64,000 nt of DNA, from contig NC_045145.1 of the NCBI RefSeq assembly GCF_008831285.2, positions 10,414,802 through 10,478,801 of the forward strand, read 5' to 3'. Made by a program: the position numbers and the translations under genes. Origin of the DNA: Nymphaea colorata. Lineage: Eukaryota > Streptophyta > Magnoliopsida > Nymphaeales > Nymphaeaceae. This document shows, in pieces, positions 36,393-47,494 of this stretch (positions are counted from its first letter, which is position 1; each line of letters opens with the position of its first letter). The notes beneath the pieces were generated by a model. It searched no databases and was not told the origin of the DNA. It was given only the letters and a program-made list of their open reading frames with translations.

Positions 36393-39300
36393 AAAAAATT
36401 TCAAACAAAATAACACATTCACACATGTGATGGTGGGTAGATTAATAGTGATTTGTACGTTCATTCACAAACTATTTACTCTGTTTAAAATAAAAGAGGG
36501 AACAAAAAAAAAAGTGCTGACAACAGAAGCATAAACACAAACAAAAGATCAATAGCCATTACACACAGATATAGCAAGATGCATTACTGTTCAGACTAGA
36601 GGCAGTGTGCAAGAGGGGATGTGCGTCGAAAGTGTGTGGCAACAGATGGTGGGCAGCGACGGAGTGGGTAGAGCCACTTTTCACCGGCTGAGATTGTGGG
36701 TGGTAATTGGTGAGTGATGGTCGGAGAGATGAGAGATCAATAAATGTGCCGACAACAGGAGCATAAGCACAAACAAAAGAAACACAGAGATTTTTACATT
36801 ACAAACAAAAGAGGGAACAAAAAAAAAAATGAACAACAAAGAGGAACCGGCTGTAGGCGACGAACATAAAAGAGGATTCACAAAAAATAAGACGATAGAA
36901 GGCTTAGCCGGTGAAAAGCGCCATGTGCCGGCACCAGAGACGATGGAAGGCTCAGAAATTTGACAGAAAATGAGAAAAAAATGAAAAAATGCGCAAATAA
37001 GGTCGCCATTCCCCTCCAGCCGTCGCCGGTCACCGCTGCCGTCGCCTGTCACCGCCTTCCGTCGCTGTTCGTCGCCTACAACTGCCGGTCGCCGCCCTGC
37101 CTTCGCCGGTCGCCGCTGCCTTCGTCGGTCGCCGCTGCCTTCGTCGGTGAGAGAAGAAGCAAGGAAACGAAAGTGTTTCGAAAAAGGGAAACAGGGTTTC
37201 GAAAAAATTAACGTTACAATGGTTTAAAACGTTAAAATGAAAAAAACGATAACATTTGAAACAGACAACTTTAGACTCAGTCAACTTTGACCGAGTTTGA
37301 AAACGGTCGAAAATAAGCCTGGGTACGTTAACCGTACCAAGTGCGGTCAACGCCACACCCCTGGCGTACCCACCAACGTACCCGTATCGGTACCGGTGTC
37401 GTACCGGTACCGTGCGGGTACTCCTCCTCAGGAGGAGTACCTGTGTGACATAGTCTAGAAAGCACAACAAGTCAACAATTACATAGCGTATATCATAATT
37501 TCATAACCATAGATTCATAATTCATAAGGTCTATAAGTCTATGAGATAACATCATAACACATCGAAAAACAGGTTTTAAATGTTATGTATTACATCACAA
37601 GATGATATTGAAATTGTGAAAATGTTCAATGTCAATACATATAAAATGAAAGCACTCTCGACTCTCATTCATAATCTTCATCATCTTCATTCTCATCCTC
37701 ATCTCTATCTCCATCTTCATGAATGTATGGTAAAAACAAGAGATTTCATACCTTATGGCGAAGAAATCCAACTCCTTTCCTCCCAACGTTAAATCAGCCA
37801 CCCACACACAAAACCATGGTAAAAGTCGAGAGTTCACGGTGAAAATTGATGATTTCACGGTGAAAATCGATGATTTTCTTCGAAGGCAGCACAATGTCTA
37901 GGGTTAAAAGTGAAGAAGGGGTGGGTTTTTATAAAGGAAATGCGAAAAGGGGGAGTTTTTATCGAAATTAGCTCATATCGCACGATACGGTGCCTGTATC
38001 GCACGATACGGCCCCGATACACCCCTATTTACGATACAAGAGTATATCATATCGTATTTTCCAAACGATACGGCCCCGTATTGTACGATACTTACAACAC
38101 TGCAAAAATGTGCTAAGCATCTTCTGTCCTGTTTATTAGGCATGTGCCATGTCACATGTGGCACCTCGATGGTTTTTTGGAGATTCTCTCAGGATGTGTG
38201 GTGTTGAACACTGCCAAATTTTTATTTTTTTATTTTTTTTTAAATGGCGGTTGATATGGACGACATGCAAATTTCTTTAGTAAATGGAGTACCCAAGATT
38301 GCATACCAGACCAAATGTGGCACCTCCATGTCCTTTAGAGTTTCCTTTGTAATATGTACATCCAATCTACAAGTATTTGTCACATGCTGGTGAAGCTTCA
38401 CGATATGCCGAAGGGCTACAAATAGTAAAATGGACTTCCTGCAAACAATAGTGTTACTCAGTAATGTAACCTATCACATGTGGCACCTCTTTTTCTTGAG
38501 GGATTCCTCTTTGGATGCTTAGCAGTTAGCACTTAGCCCTGCCTGCTTTTTTTATGTGGTGGTGAATCTTGAACTTGTCGTTGTTGATTTTAGAACAGAC
38601 AATGTTGAAATAAGCTCAATTTGCTTTGACATTCGTAACATGCAGGTCACTTTATCTTTCCACATGTTTGATTTTATGGCCGAAATGTGTGTTTCATCTT
38701 TCATGTAACATGCTTAACTGTAAGTTTGCAACTACTGCCTTCTAGACCTGTTTTCAAATTCTAGGAGCTGGTGTTTACCCCATGTGACATGAAGGCATAG
38801 CAAAAGTGAAGCTCCATTTATGGGCTGGTTTTATTTATTGATTTCAGGTGCCTTATTGGCATTTCATTTTTGTCCTGAATTGTAATAAGTGTACATGTTC
38901 TTAAGTCAGTCGCTGACTTTTAGTTTATGAAGTTCTTCAATTTTTCCTTTTTTATGTGAAAATAACCTAAGGTGGACCACTTATTCCATGTTTAAGATAC
39001 CCTGTGCTCTTTTAATATTGAAAAGTTCCTTGCTTTTAGGTATAAGTCGTGTAAGAAGTATACTGGCAGTTCCAAAAAGCAGATCCTGGTATGTTGGGTT
39101 TTCAAAGGGGAATGCAGTTGAGCTGGCTCACAGATTTAATAAGAGTTGGGAAGAAGAATTACAGCTTGGGAGACATGACTGCCGCCATTACACCAATGGT
39201 TTGCCTCATCCACCTACACTGATCATATACATATATTTTTGTGTGTGCCACATGAACTTGCCCATGAGAGTTGTCACACATGTCAGGATGGCAGGACAGA

Positions 39301-39506
39301 AATGCAAGATTGGTCTCAACGTGGACACGCCCAATACTATCTCCAGTTTTGTCAATAAACATACAGCCCATTTTGTCCAAGTTTTTACTCGGTCAACGAT
39401 CCAGTCCATTTTTTTACGAGTCAGCATGACTCGGGTGCAGCTTAGTGCGGCTTATTGATAAAATCATACCTTTGTTAAGTGGTAATTTTGTTATTTTGTA
39501 GACAAC

Positions 39507-39537
<31 letters not shown>

Positions 39538-40546
39538 TTGCTGCGCCTGCTTTAATGTTTTTTTCCTTTTTATTTTTTACAAAATGGCATACCCATACCT
39601 GCATTGGCACCCTGCACTTGTGTGTACGTAGTTAATTAGCATATTAAAAATTAAACATGCAAAGAGGGTTGACCTGTGCCTCTTAGTTTCTATTCCTCCT
39701 GTGCCTCTTAGTTTCTATTCCTCCTTCCAGCAGTGGAAGTGGAGATCTTCCTTCATGACCTCTTCCTCTCTCTCTCACTCCCCACTATGGCTGAGAATAG
39801 TTCGTTACTATCAAAGTGGAGATGTGAAACCATTGGTACAAACGCTTGTTTTCTATTGGTGAGTTTTTTCTTGGGTATTTATTTTTTGTTTGTCTAAAAA
39901 AAAGTTTAAAGATTTGAAAATTTAAGACAACTATTGAATTATACATTTTATATAACGTTCTCATGAAAACATTGTTAAAGTTTAAATAGTTTTAAAATGT
40001 TTAAAAAGCAAAAGATAATGGAAAGCAGAGGCTTAAAATATATTAGAGGTTTTATTCTTTTTCGAAAAGGAAATAATATCAGGGGTAAATAGCAAGATAT
40101 ATATTTGAGCTATATTTCAAAATATGGTGCTATTTTGCTACTTTTTTTTTTTCATTTTCTGTGTTTTGTCCATATTATTGTGATATTTTTTAAACTGTAG
40201 GTATATGTGAGAGTGTGTGAAACATTGGTCATTGTTACTAGTTTTAGTGTCGTGCAGCTTTGAACTTTGAAGCGTGATTCTTGTGTGTATTGGTACAAGA
40301 AACTGTAAATACATTTTATTGATTGCTTAACGTGAGAATGTGCATCAGAAGAAGGAATAGGTTTATAGACCGCATGTCAAGCATTTTCGAACAGTAGAAC
40401 CTGTCGTGCTTACTATATTATCATCTCATGAATTTCTTGATGAATTTCTCAAGTAATGATAAATACATCTATTGGTGGTACAAGGATTGGTTGAGTACTT
40501 GACTGGCGAAGCGGATGTGCTGAAGCGTTTAGAAGGGAGTTACTAA
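31375..40546 (+). CDS. Conserved plant protein, 169 residues, four exons; possible papain-like fold
   Basis: Exons 31375-31581, 35257-35338, 39040-39198 and 40485-40546 join in frame to 510 coding bases, with GT-AG junctions throughout and TAA at 40544-40546. The start chosen is the ATG at 31375 (MGPVLLFSSSGSP). Exon 1 gives VYVTTVPLRATKGPVQWLMS and LWEMKHYMVVIRP; exon 2 ALVFDFQPQDPEDIFVALAAL; exon 3 SWYVGFSKGNAVELAHRFNK and HDCRHYTNG; exon 4 LVEYLTGEADVLKRLEGSY. I recognise this as a conserved plant family but cannot assign a function with certainty. His-55 in KHYMVVI and the Cys in HDCRHYTNGLVEYLTGE are placed like the His and Cys of circularly permuted papain-like folds (PPPDE/LRAT type), which is an inference. 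Introns 1 and 2 are about 3.7 kb each and hold transposons. An in-frame ATG at 31312 upstream is less likely. Confidence 0.85.
31582..34269 (+). other. Intron 1 of the 169-residue gene, left part
   Basis: Intronic sequence without recognised elements. A short frame at 31852-32142 has no domain. The donor is CAG/GTTCTC at 31582. Confidence 0.6.
34270..34743 (-). repeat. Probable 3' LTR of a Ty1/copia element
   Basis: On the minus strand the LTR starts TGTTAAATATG at 34743, directly after a polypurine tract (TTGAGGGGGAA, 34756-34744). It contains AATTAAAGG and a T-rich run and continues to about 34270; the far end is uncertain. The (TA)n at about 34314-34334 lies within it. Confidence 0.6.
34757..35010 (-). 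mobile_element. Ty1/copia pol C-terminus (RNase H), in intron 1
   Basis: The minus strand reads SAIQISLNPI, stop, HNKIKHVEIDQNFIRQK, IEDNEIEPRLVHSNYQNADL and LTKGLMKNRLW, then a stop. This is the RNase H tail of copia polyproteins (…KHVEID..FIR.KI….ADL.TK.L). It is followed at once by the polypurine tract and LTR. The rest of the element is absent upstream, so only a 3' remnant remains, antisense to the host gene. Confidence 0.85.
35339..35957 (+). other. Intron 2 of the 169-residue gene, left part
   Basis: Donor CAG/GTGCGT at 35339. The following bases are non-coding up to the outer hAT-like element. Confidence 0.6.
35966..38102. mobile_element. Outer hAT-like non-autonomous element with CGATACGG-type ends
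   Basis: The left end CAATGTTGTAAAAGTGTATCG and the inverted right end CAGTGTTGTAAGTATCG match. They are flanked by TTAAAATG (35958-35965) and CAAAAATG (38103-38110), an 8-bp target duplication with two differences, as for hAT elements. The subterminal parts are degenerate arrays of ATCGTA/ATACGG words (35985-36050 and 37975-38095). Without the inner insertion it is about 0.9 kb. It encodes no transposase. Confidence 0.65.
36229..37453. mobile_element. Inner hAT-like non-autonomous element with GGTACC-type ends
   Basis: The left end CTATGTCACATAGGTA and the inverted right end CTATGTCACACAGGTA match at 15 of 16 bases. The flanks TTTAGAAA (36221-36228) and TCTAGAAA (37454-37461) match at 7 of 8, a hAT-like 8-bp target duplication. 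Left subterminal: GGGTACGAGTGCGGGTACGGGTAC. Right subterminal: a GTACC/GGTACC array at 37315-37430. Inside are (CA)n/(TA)n at 36309-36389 and a CCG-rich stretch near 37015-37140. No transposase frame. It sits inside the outer element, so it is younger. Confidence 0.75.
38103..39039 (+). other. Intron 2 of the 169-residue gene, right part
   Basis: Non-coding. GCACCTC..ATGTGGCACCTC-like words recur at about 38155, 38315 and 38475. The acceptor is TTTTAG at 39034-39039. Confidence 0.5.
39199..40484 (+). other. Intron 3 of the 169-residue gene
   Basis: Donor ATG/GTTTGC at 39199, acceptor ACAAG at 40480-40484. It contains (CA)n at 39514-39537 and a 25-bp direct duplication (TGTGCCTCTTAGTTTCTATT...) at about 39674-39723. 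Confidence 0.6.
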
Positions 40547-41975
40547 ATTTCAATGGTATTTCAATGTGCTTGCTACGATGCTACTTCTTTTGCCCTTCCT
40601 TACACCCTGTCCCTTCTTTTTCACGTTTGTATCTTCTGAATCACTAGATTGTAATAGTTTTATCAGTTATTGCAAGGTAATCGTTTATTTTTTTACAGTG
40701 ACAACAATATTTGGTTCTTTATGCTTTGGGTATCATGTGTATTGCTGTCAAATGTTGGCTTGTAATATATGCACAATAAGCCTGGCAGGCGTGTGTACAT
40801 ATATGTGTTTCTGTTTTTTACTTTTTCTGTGTGATATCTAGTGCTCATTTTAAGTGACGTTAAATGAAATCCACTACATTTGTATTAATTACCTGCTTAA
40901 TTGTAATGAAACCGAAAGAGGTTTACAATTGGCAATTTGACATTGGGATAAAAGCTAGTATGGCAAGCCATACTTCCATACTTGTATTACTGAGGAACCA
41001 GGCAATCTGACTTCCTGTCTACCTCGACTTCGAGAACATCATCCTGGGAGCATTTTATGTGAATAAAACCTACGTATCAGAGTCTGAACGAATAGACAGA
41101 ACGCTTCCTCAAGACCAAAATCATATTCTCTGGACTGACTTTATTGTTCGAAATTTTGTGATGATTTGATTCCATGCTCGCTGAGGGGTCATGCATATTA
41201 GATTTCGGGTCCAGCCGCAAAGAGAGGCATGGAGGTGTTAAGAGGAAATCAAACACTGAAAGTACCATTCCTTGAGAAAAACTTGATGATGCCTTCAGGG
41301 ATTTTCATGGCCTTAAATATGCTAAATAACCTAATCAAGAAGGATACACCTGTAAAAGAAAAGGAAATGCAACAAAATGCAAAAGAGAATGAAGTTTAGT
41401 GTGAATATCTGCTGCATTAGGCAAGGCTGCTTTCACCTCGCACTATGCATTGAACATTTTTTTAGGCAGTTCAACTGATCAGTTGTATGGCTTCCGAGGC
41501 GGCGAGACGACACATTGGAGATTGGTCTATGCATGCTCCTTTACCTTAAGTGGCAACCACTGGCTGCTTCTCAAGGGCCGGCGCTAAAAGACACAAATTT
41601 CTTCTGCCACCAAGGGGACAGATAATAGAACAAATAATTATGGACCCGCTGGCCAATTTTGGGGTAAAAGGTTCACAGGAATCCACCAAATTGTCACAGG
41701 GAACAGTACCCGCATTGGTGGCGACTAACATCCGTGCGGCTGAGTGGATCTCGGTATGTTTGCTATCAAGATTGGCTTGGTTGGGTGCCTAAGGACCTTG
41801 CAAGTGGTAGGGACCCTCAAGAATTTGATTAGAGTGGGCAAAGGTGTTTCGTGCCCGTCAAATAAGGTAGTCTGTGCTGTGCTAGCTGGAATATATTTTA
41901 GCAGAGCCAGTCCCATGCCACGTATGAAAACCTTTTCATCTTAGCTCACATGGAAAACCAAAGAATGCTGAAAGC
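40547..41975. other. 3' flank of the 169-residue gene; no further gene recognised
   Basis: The first part is presumably 3' UTR. Between 41460 and 41945 the composition is less AT-rich, and frames of 60-80 codons occur on both strands, but I recognise no domain. Confidence 0.35.
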
Positions 41976-42105
41976 CCAAGTAGCCCTTCCCATGAACTCC
42001 ATTACACACCATACAGGGAATATATATATATATATATATACCAAGTAGCCCTTCCCATGAACTCCATTACACACCATACAGGGAATATATATATATATAT
42101 ATATG
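41976..42105. repeat. Perfect tandem duplication of 65 bp, each copy ending in (TA)n
   Basis: CCAAGTAGCCCTTCCCATGA... runs 41976-42040 and is repeated at 42041-42105, identical in the unique part. Each copy ends in a TA run of about 20 bases. Identity suggests a very recent event. Confidence 0.9.
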
Positions 42106-43015
42106 TACTAGATCCAGATTTTCTCAAAGAGACTTCTAATTGCCAGAAAACTACCGCTCACATGTTCACGTCCAGAAGCCCCTCTTCTTGGAAGACCACA
42201 TCGTCTGATTCGTCATGAATCTCATGATCATCCTTGCTTGGCAGCAACTCACTCAGCTCCCATTACTCATGTGCTCGACTCTGCAACAGGCTTCTTGCTC
42301 ACTAAGATATGCCTCCTTTACCCACCCTTCGGGTCATAGTGTCACATCTCATGCAGTTGCAATGTTTGTCTGCAAACCTCCTTTAAAACCTTAGCTTGTT
42401 ATTGGACTCAACTGTCTCTGCTCGTGCTTGGAGGCTTGGTTAACTAGACACATGTCGCCTTTTACAGATTTGAAAAACCTTTCCCGTAATATGGATTATT
42501 AACTTCCAAAGTTGGCAAAAATTTCAAGGGCCAGTTTTTTGCAACCTGAAAACTGTTGAAACCCAGTCTTGGGAAATAGTAAAATAGGGGACACAAACGA
42601 CTCCGTTTTCTGTGAAAATTGGTGGGAACAAACTATACATGTGGTATAAATATACTTTTTTACGTTTTGTGAAAACAAGCTATGGTTTGGAGAAATGGGT
42701 TCTGGAGAAGATTCTAGAAATTACAGAAAACAGAAAATTTATTTGACATTGTAACATAGGTTCCTAAAACATGGAAAATAAGAAACAGACACCTCCGTAC
42801 ACGTGGAAAATGATTAACCTATCATAAATAAACTAATAAACGGCTGACACATGCATGCATCCAAAATAAAAAATAACATGAACATAACATAAGAAAACTA
42901 AACAAAAGTAACTCACTTTGAAAGCATGTAATTGGTTCTGCATGGATTAAGTTAATTCTCCATCAAAACAATGCATTGAATGCAATTCAACCAGAGAAAG
43001 AAAAAAATATTCATG
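42106..43015. other. Non-coding DNA
   Basis: No gene, RNA or mobile element was recognised. Confidence 0.3.
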
Positions 43016-43320
43016 TCGGCCAAGAGGGAGCTTCATCCATAAAGGCAGCCTTGATCTCCTTAATGGCCTTAGAAGAGGAGCGCAACCAAATCGATGTAGA
43101 ACAACTACGAAAACAAGCAAAAAATAACCAAAGGGATACAAGCTTCGAGAAGGAGCTAGTGTCCGTGAAGGCATCTTCAACTTCTCTACTATAAGCACAT
43201 GCCATGCATATATCAAAAAAGAAGAAAAATTTTAAAAAGGAAAGTACCAAAGGGAAACGTTGGCCTAGGAAGGGAGAGCCATGTCTATGAAGGTGACATC
43301 AATCTCTAGTTTAGTCGTTA
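43016..43320. repeat. Degenerate tandem repeat, unit about 123 bp, three copies
   Basis: GGGAGCTTCATCCATAAAGGC (43026), AGGAGCTAGTGTCCGTGAAGGC (43153) and GGGAGAGCCATGTCTATGAAGG (43273) each lead into a (C/T)TTGATCTC / CTTCAACTTC / CATCAATCTC word. Spacing is about 120-127 bases. Confidence 0.4.
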
Positions 43321-43324
43321 TTGG

Positions 43325-44118
43325 CTAAGGCTGGGCATCGGGCCGGGCGGGGCCGGCCCAGCCCAACAAAAATATAAAAATTGAAGCCCGGTATTGGAAA
43401 CGGGCCAGCCCGAGGCCCGGCCCGTTTCTACACGGGCGGGGCTGGGCCCACCGCCCATGCAATATCGGCCTCGGGCTTTGATTTATGCCCGAGGCCCGGC
43501 CCGGCCTGATTATTAACCGGCCGGGCGGGCTGGACCGGGTTTTTGGCGGGTCGGGCCGGGCCCGAGTCAGGCTGCGCTTTCCTTTTGTTCGTTCTTTCCC
43601 CCTTTTCTTGGTTGCTAAAATGATGGAAGAGGAAACATGAGTGGTTGTATCCACACAACAACAAGTTTTTGAAAACCCTAACTGTTCCCAACCCTAACCC
43701 CAATCCAATCCGAAAAGAGTCAGATATGGAACTAGGCAATGGAAGCCAGCCGCCGCCATCCACTTCCCACCACCAACTTCTGCTGGCTACAGCGGACACC
43801 CACGGCCTTCTTTCTCTACCGCCTTCGCCCAACGCCTCCTCCTCCAACAAGCCCAATGCCTCCTCCTTCGCCCAACGCCTCCTCCTCTGGCGAGCCCCTT
43901 CCTCGCTGGTGTTGCCGCTCTTCACCCGCCCTCCCTGAGTCTCTGCAAGTTTGCAACCTCAAAGACTCACTTCGGTCCTCAACAAAACAACGAAAAAGAA
44001 GAGGAAGAAAACCCTAACTCTCTAAGTCCATTTATTTTTGAAAAAAATAAATAAATTTATTGTCGGGCTTTTCTAGCCCCCAATAATCAAGGTTGCAGGC
44101 CCGAGCCCGACCCATTAG
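43325..44118. mobile_element. Probable hAT-like element with GGGCCGGG-type ends
   Basis: The left end, CTAAGGCTGGGCATCGGGCCGGG, opens 250 bases of GGGCCGGGC/GGCCCGGCC words (43330-43575). The right end, inverted, reads CTAATGGGTCGGGCTCGGGC (44118 back to 44099). The ends are similar but imperfect and I see no matching target duplication. Inside is a frame starting MELGNGSQPPPSTSHHQ (43728) with no known domain. Confidence 0.45.
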
Positions 44119-44159
44119 AACACTTCCACCAATGCATGACATTGCATTGATAAAGATTA

Positions 44160-44513
44160 ATAACAACGTTGATGAGACATCGATTAAAGTATTCCTGACG
44201 TCTCGGACAATTGTCGGTAAAATTTTTTACTGATAATTGTCTGTAAACATGTTTATCAATATCTGCTAGGTGTCAGTAAAATATCATTAACGATACACTC
44301 TGGATGCTGCCAATAATTGTATGTTAATCTATGTGCTTAGTGCATAGGTGATGGCCTCTACAGCGACGCGTGGCTCCAGGATGTTGGTGATGGTTTTTAC
44401 CGGCAACGTTTCACAAACGATTGCCACAAATGTCCAAAAAACTGTTATCGACACATGTTCATGTTTCATCAACATTTTTTGGCTGTCGGTAATTCGTCAG
44501 TGTTTTTGTAGTG
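44160..44513. mobile_element. CACTA (En/Spm-type) element terminus
   Basis: It ends at 44513 with TGTTTTTGTAGTG, the inverse of CACTACAAAAACA, the conserved CACTA terminus. Inside the end are repeats of GTCGGTAA / ACCGACAGCC-like words (44205-44225, 44265-44285, 44480-44490), the usual subterminal transposase-binding pattern. The partner end was not found. Confidence 0.65.
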
Positions 44514-46390
44514 TCCCGACAACGTACTTAGTCTGGCCCAACTTGGCGATCCTTACTGCAATATCCTTGCAACCAACCAGAAAAAGCATTTCTCCCCTAG
44601 CATGGATATCTTTCCATTTGTGTGTCGATTGTCATACCCCACCCTCTCTCTTCTGTTTCCCTTTTCTAATCAATCTTCATGTTTTCAATTGAACTAAAAA
44701 CGGCAGCTGCCAACATTGTGGGTGATGGTGTGTTTCAGCACTTGGCTCATAAGCTTGGATCCTGCCCATCACGGGAGGACTCAGGTTCCAACACTCTTCG
44801 GAACCAAGAAATGTACTTTGGTCAGCTCCCCAACCAGTTTTTCTGATTAATCAAGTGGACAGAACCTGAAACTGCTAGAAAAATTAAATTGAATTTCAAT
44901 TGGGAATCAATGCTTCTGCCAATGAGATTCAGCAAACCTCCGACTGATCTCCAAAACTATAAAGAACCATGCACTTCCTGGCGTGGAGTCTGCTTCTCTT
45001 TACCCAAATTCACCTGATCGAATAAAGCTCGATGAAGAGAACACGATTCAATGAGCATACCCTTCAAATTTTGATTTTGGACGCCATGAATGGCGAAGGA
45101 GAATACACCCAGCTGTGATCCTTCTCTAAAACCAGTGATCACTTATTGGTTTTAAACAGGATGCATTCGGACTAGTTTGAGGCCGTGAGTTTATGTTAAA
45201 ATGGCCTGACCTTTGGCATGATTTAGGATTATTTTTCAGGTTGTTTTTACTAAAAATCTGCATAGAACCCTAATGATTATTTGCAAACAGGATATAGGCA
45301 ACATTTTAGTGGCCTAATTTAAAAGCTAATTTTGTGGCCATTTGTTAGAATATTTTTAAAAGTAAATTCAGAATTTTCTCTGATATGAGGATAGACATTT
45401 GTCAGTTGCATGGTAATAATTGTATTTAAGATCAATTGGAAAATAAGCCCTAACTGGACGAAAATATACACGATTAAAAAAGGGCTATCTTGTGCGCCAG
45501 TTTCCAAAATTGATAGCCCTAATTTGCATCCTGATCATATGCCATAAATATTTTGTGCATATTGCCTTGATAAGATTTCTATGTAATAAAATCCGGAATT
45601 TTCTTATGGATGCTTATGATCAGTGTTCTACATTGTCTTGATCATATCCCAAGATACCAAGGGATATGCATGTATGTATTGTTGTAAGGATGGGACTTTA
45701 TATTCGCATTTCGCCTAAATAGTCCACCATATATTGGAGTATTTTTTTCCAAAATATGAGTTGTTTAAATATGACATGAATATATTTGTATATATGCATA
45801 TTTTGTAAAATTGTGTAATTTGGACTGATAGTATATAAAATTCCTGTGGTATGAGACGTATTCTTTATGTCCTGCGGGCATTAGTATTTGTTGTGCATCT
45901 ATGCTTATGGTATGCTTGAATGAAAACGAACGCCTTCATTATAATTTATCGGGTATGCATATATTCATGATTAATGAATTGTGCTGAGGGCATATTTGAA
46001 AAACATGCAAAAGTATTGAGCTAATTAATCCTTGAAACAAATGAAAATATGTCAAAAAGCGACATCAAGAGTGGAATATGGGTTGTGTCCACTGCGAGTC
46101 ACTCTAAGTGGTTCTGGAAGCTTTATGAATTGCTTTCCCAAAGATGAACGAAAATATTGACAGGGAAAAGAAAAAGATGTCAAAATATGTCGAGATTTTT
46201 ATGTGGGTGGCATATAAGGCTTCTATTATTTGGTTCAAGAAAAGTCGCCGGATCCAAAAGTGGAATAGGACATCTAGTAACACATCTGGTGTGTCGTTGA
46301 TGGCTACTAATGATGAAAATAATGTCACACAAGGGCCGCACTACCGAAAAGAATTTGTAGCAAAATTCTGCTGTGATGGTAACGGGCACT
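44514..46390. other. AT-rich non-coding DNA
   Basis: No gene or element recognised. All frames are short and without domains. Confidence 0.35.
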
Positions 46391-46391
46391 T

Positions 46392-46905
46392 TCGAGTAAT
46401 TTTTCTCATTACATATTAGTGCCGACATTTTATAACTAGTGCCTCTTACCCAGAATTTCTCTTGGCTTTACCCCTGTGCCTACTCAGTCCCTACCAAAAT
46501 CCATGAAGCAGCCAAGTTCCACTCCTTCTGTATCCCTAGGTTCGACAGCGTATCTGGGGCAGAGGCAGGTGCATGTATGTGTGGTCAATTGCCCACATAG
46601 CCTAACAAAAGATGTTTATTTTTATGATACTTTAGAGCAATTTTTCTCATTTACATATTGGTATCCCTTAAAAATATTAGGATTTTATAACTAGTGCCCC
46701 TAATCAAAATTTTCTGGCTCTCTCCTGAATCCTTAGGTTTAACAGCCTACCAGGGGCAGAGGCAGATGCAGGTGCTTATTTTCACGTTGATACTTTAGAG
46801 TAATTTTTTTCATTTACATATTGGCATGCCTTAAAAATTTAGGACTTTATAACTAAAGCCCTTAGCAAAAAATTTTCTTGTTGTGCCCCTGTGCCTACAC
46901 AATTC
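46392..46905. repeat. Three tandem, diverged copies of a TE-like unit
   Basis: Units start with ACTTTAGAGCAATTTTTCTC-like words near 46392, 46629 and 46791. Each continues with ACATATTGGTATCCCTTAAAA and TTTATAACTAGTGCCCCTAA. The first two end in GGGGCAGAGGCAG. Related sequence occurs inverted at 49102-49448. The words resemble decayed insides of GTGGCGGAGCCAG-type MITEs. Confidence 0.5.
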
Positions 46906-47221
46906 TACCAAATTAACTCACCTAAGTGGCTCTCCTACCTGGATTTTTGTCCTTATCCTTCCAGTCCATCAAGTTTTATAGATCTTAAAAACTAAGTCCA
47001 CTTGACTAGGTTAGTCCACTTGTTATGACCAGCATCAATATTTGAATTTCATGATTTGCTTGCTGACAATTAATGCCCCAGTGTTTCTTTTACGCCCCAC
47101 AAAAGGTTGGCATAGTGAAATGTAACTGTCATGCAAGCAACCATGGTTCAATTTGCATAGGTGCCCTTCTTTGTGCAAGTGGAAAACTAGATATGGACAA
47201 TTTGGAGTTAAGATATATCTA

Positions 47222-47494
47222 AGGGTCTTTTGTCAATTGCAACATTTTGTGAATGTTACATGAATCTACCCTACGGATCTAGGGGTCATTTGGCAGTTGC
47301 AACACTTTGTTAATGTTGCATGAAACTACCCTACAAATTGCTGCAAATTTATGGAGCACTAAAATTAGGTATCTATGAATCTGCCCAAAAGATTGTGGTT
47401 GATTCATGAACACACTAGTTTTAGTGTTCCACGAATATGTTTAAATCTTTAAGGAGATTCATGAAACACTCACAAAATGTTCTAACTACCAAAC
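47222..47494. mobile_element. Probable MITE with duplicated left arm
   Basis: The left arm TTTGGCAGTTGCAACACTTTG (47289) and the inverted right arm GTTTGGTAGTTAGAACATTTTG (ending 47494) match well, and both continue with GTT(G/T)CATGAA. A second, diverged left arm lies at 47229-47275 (TTTTGTCAATTGCAACATTTTG). No target duplication was resolved. Confidence 0.5.

Noticed and set aside
39159-39427. Minus-strand frames over exon 3 of the 169-residue gene
   Set aside because: They are antisense to a spliced exon with conserved protein sequence.
43428-43938. 165-codon minus-strand frame and 97-codon plus-strand frame
   Set aside because: They overlap on opposite strands and cross the GGGCCGGG array of a probable transposon; composition is repeat-driven.
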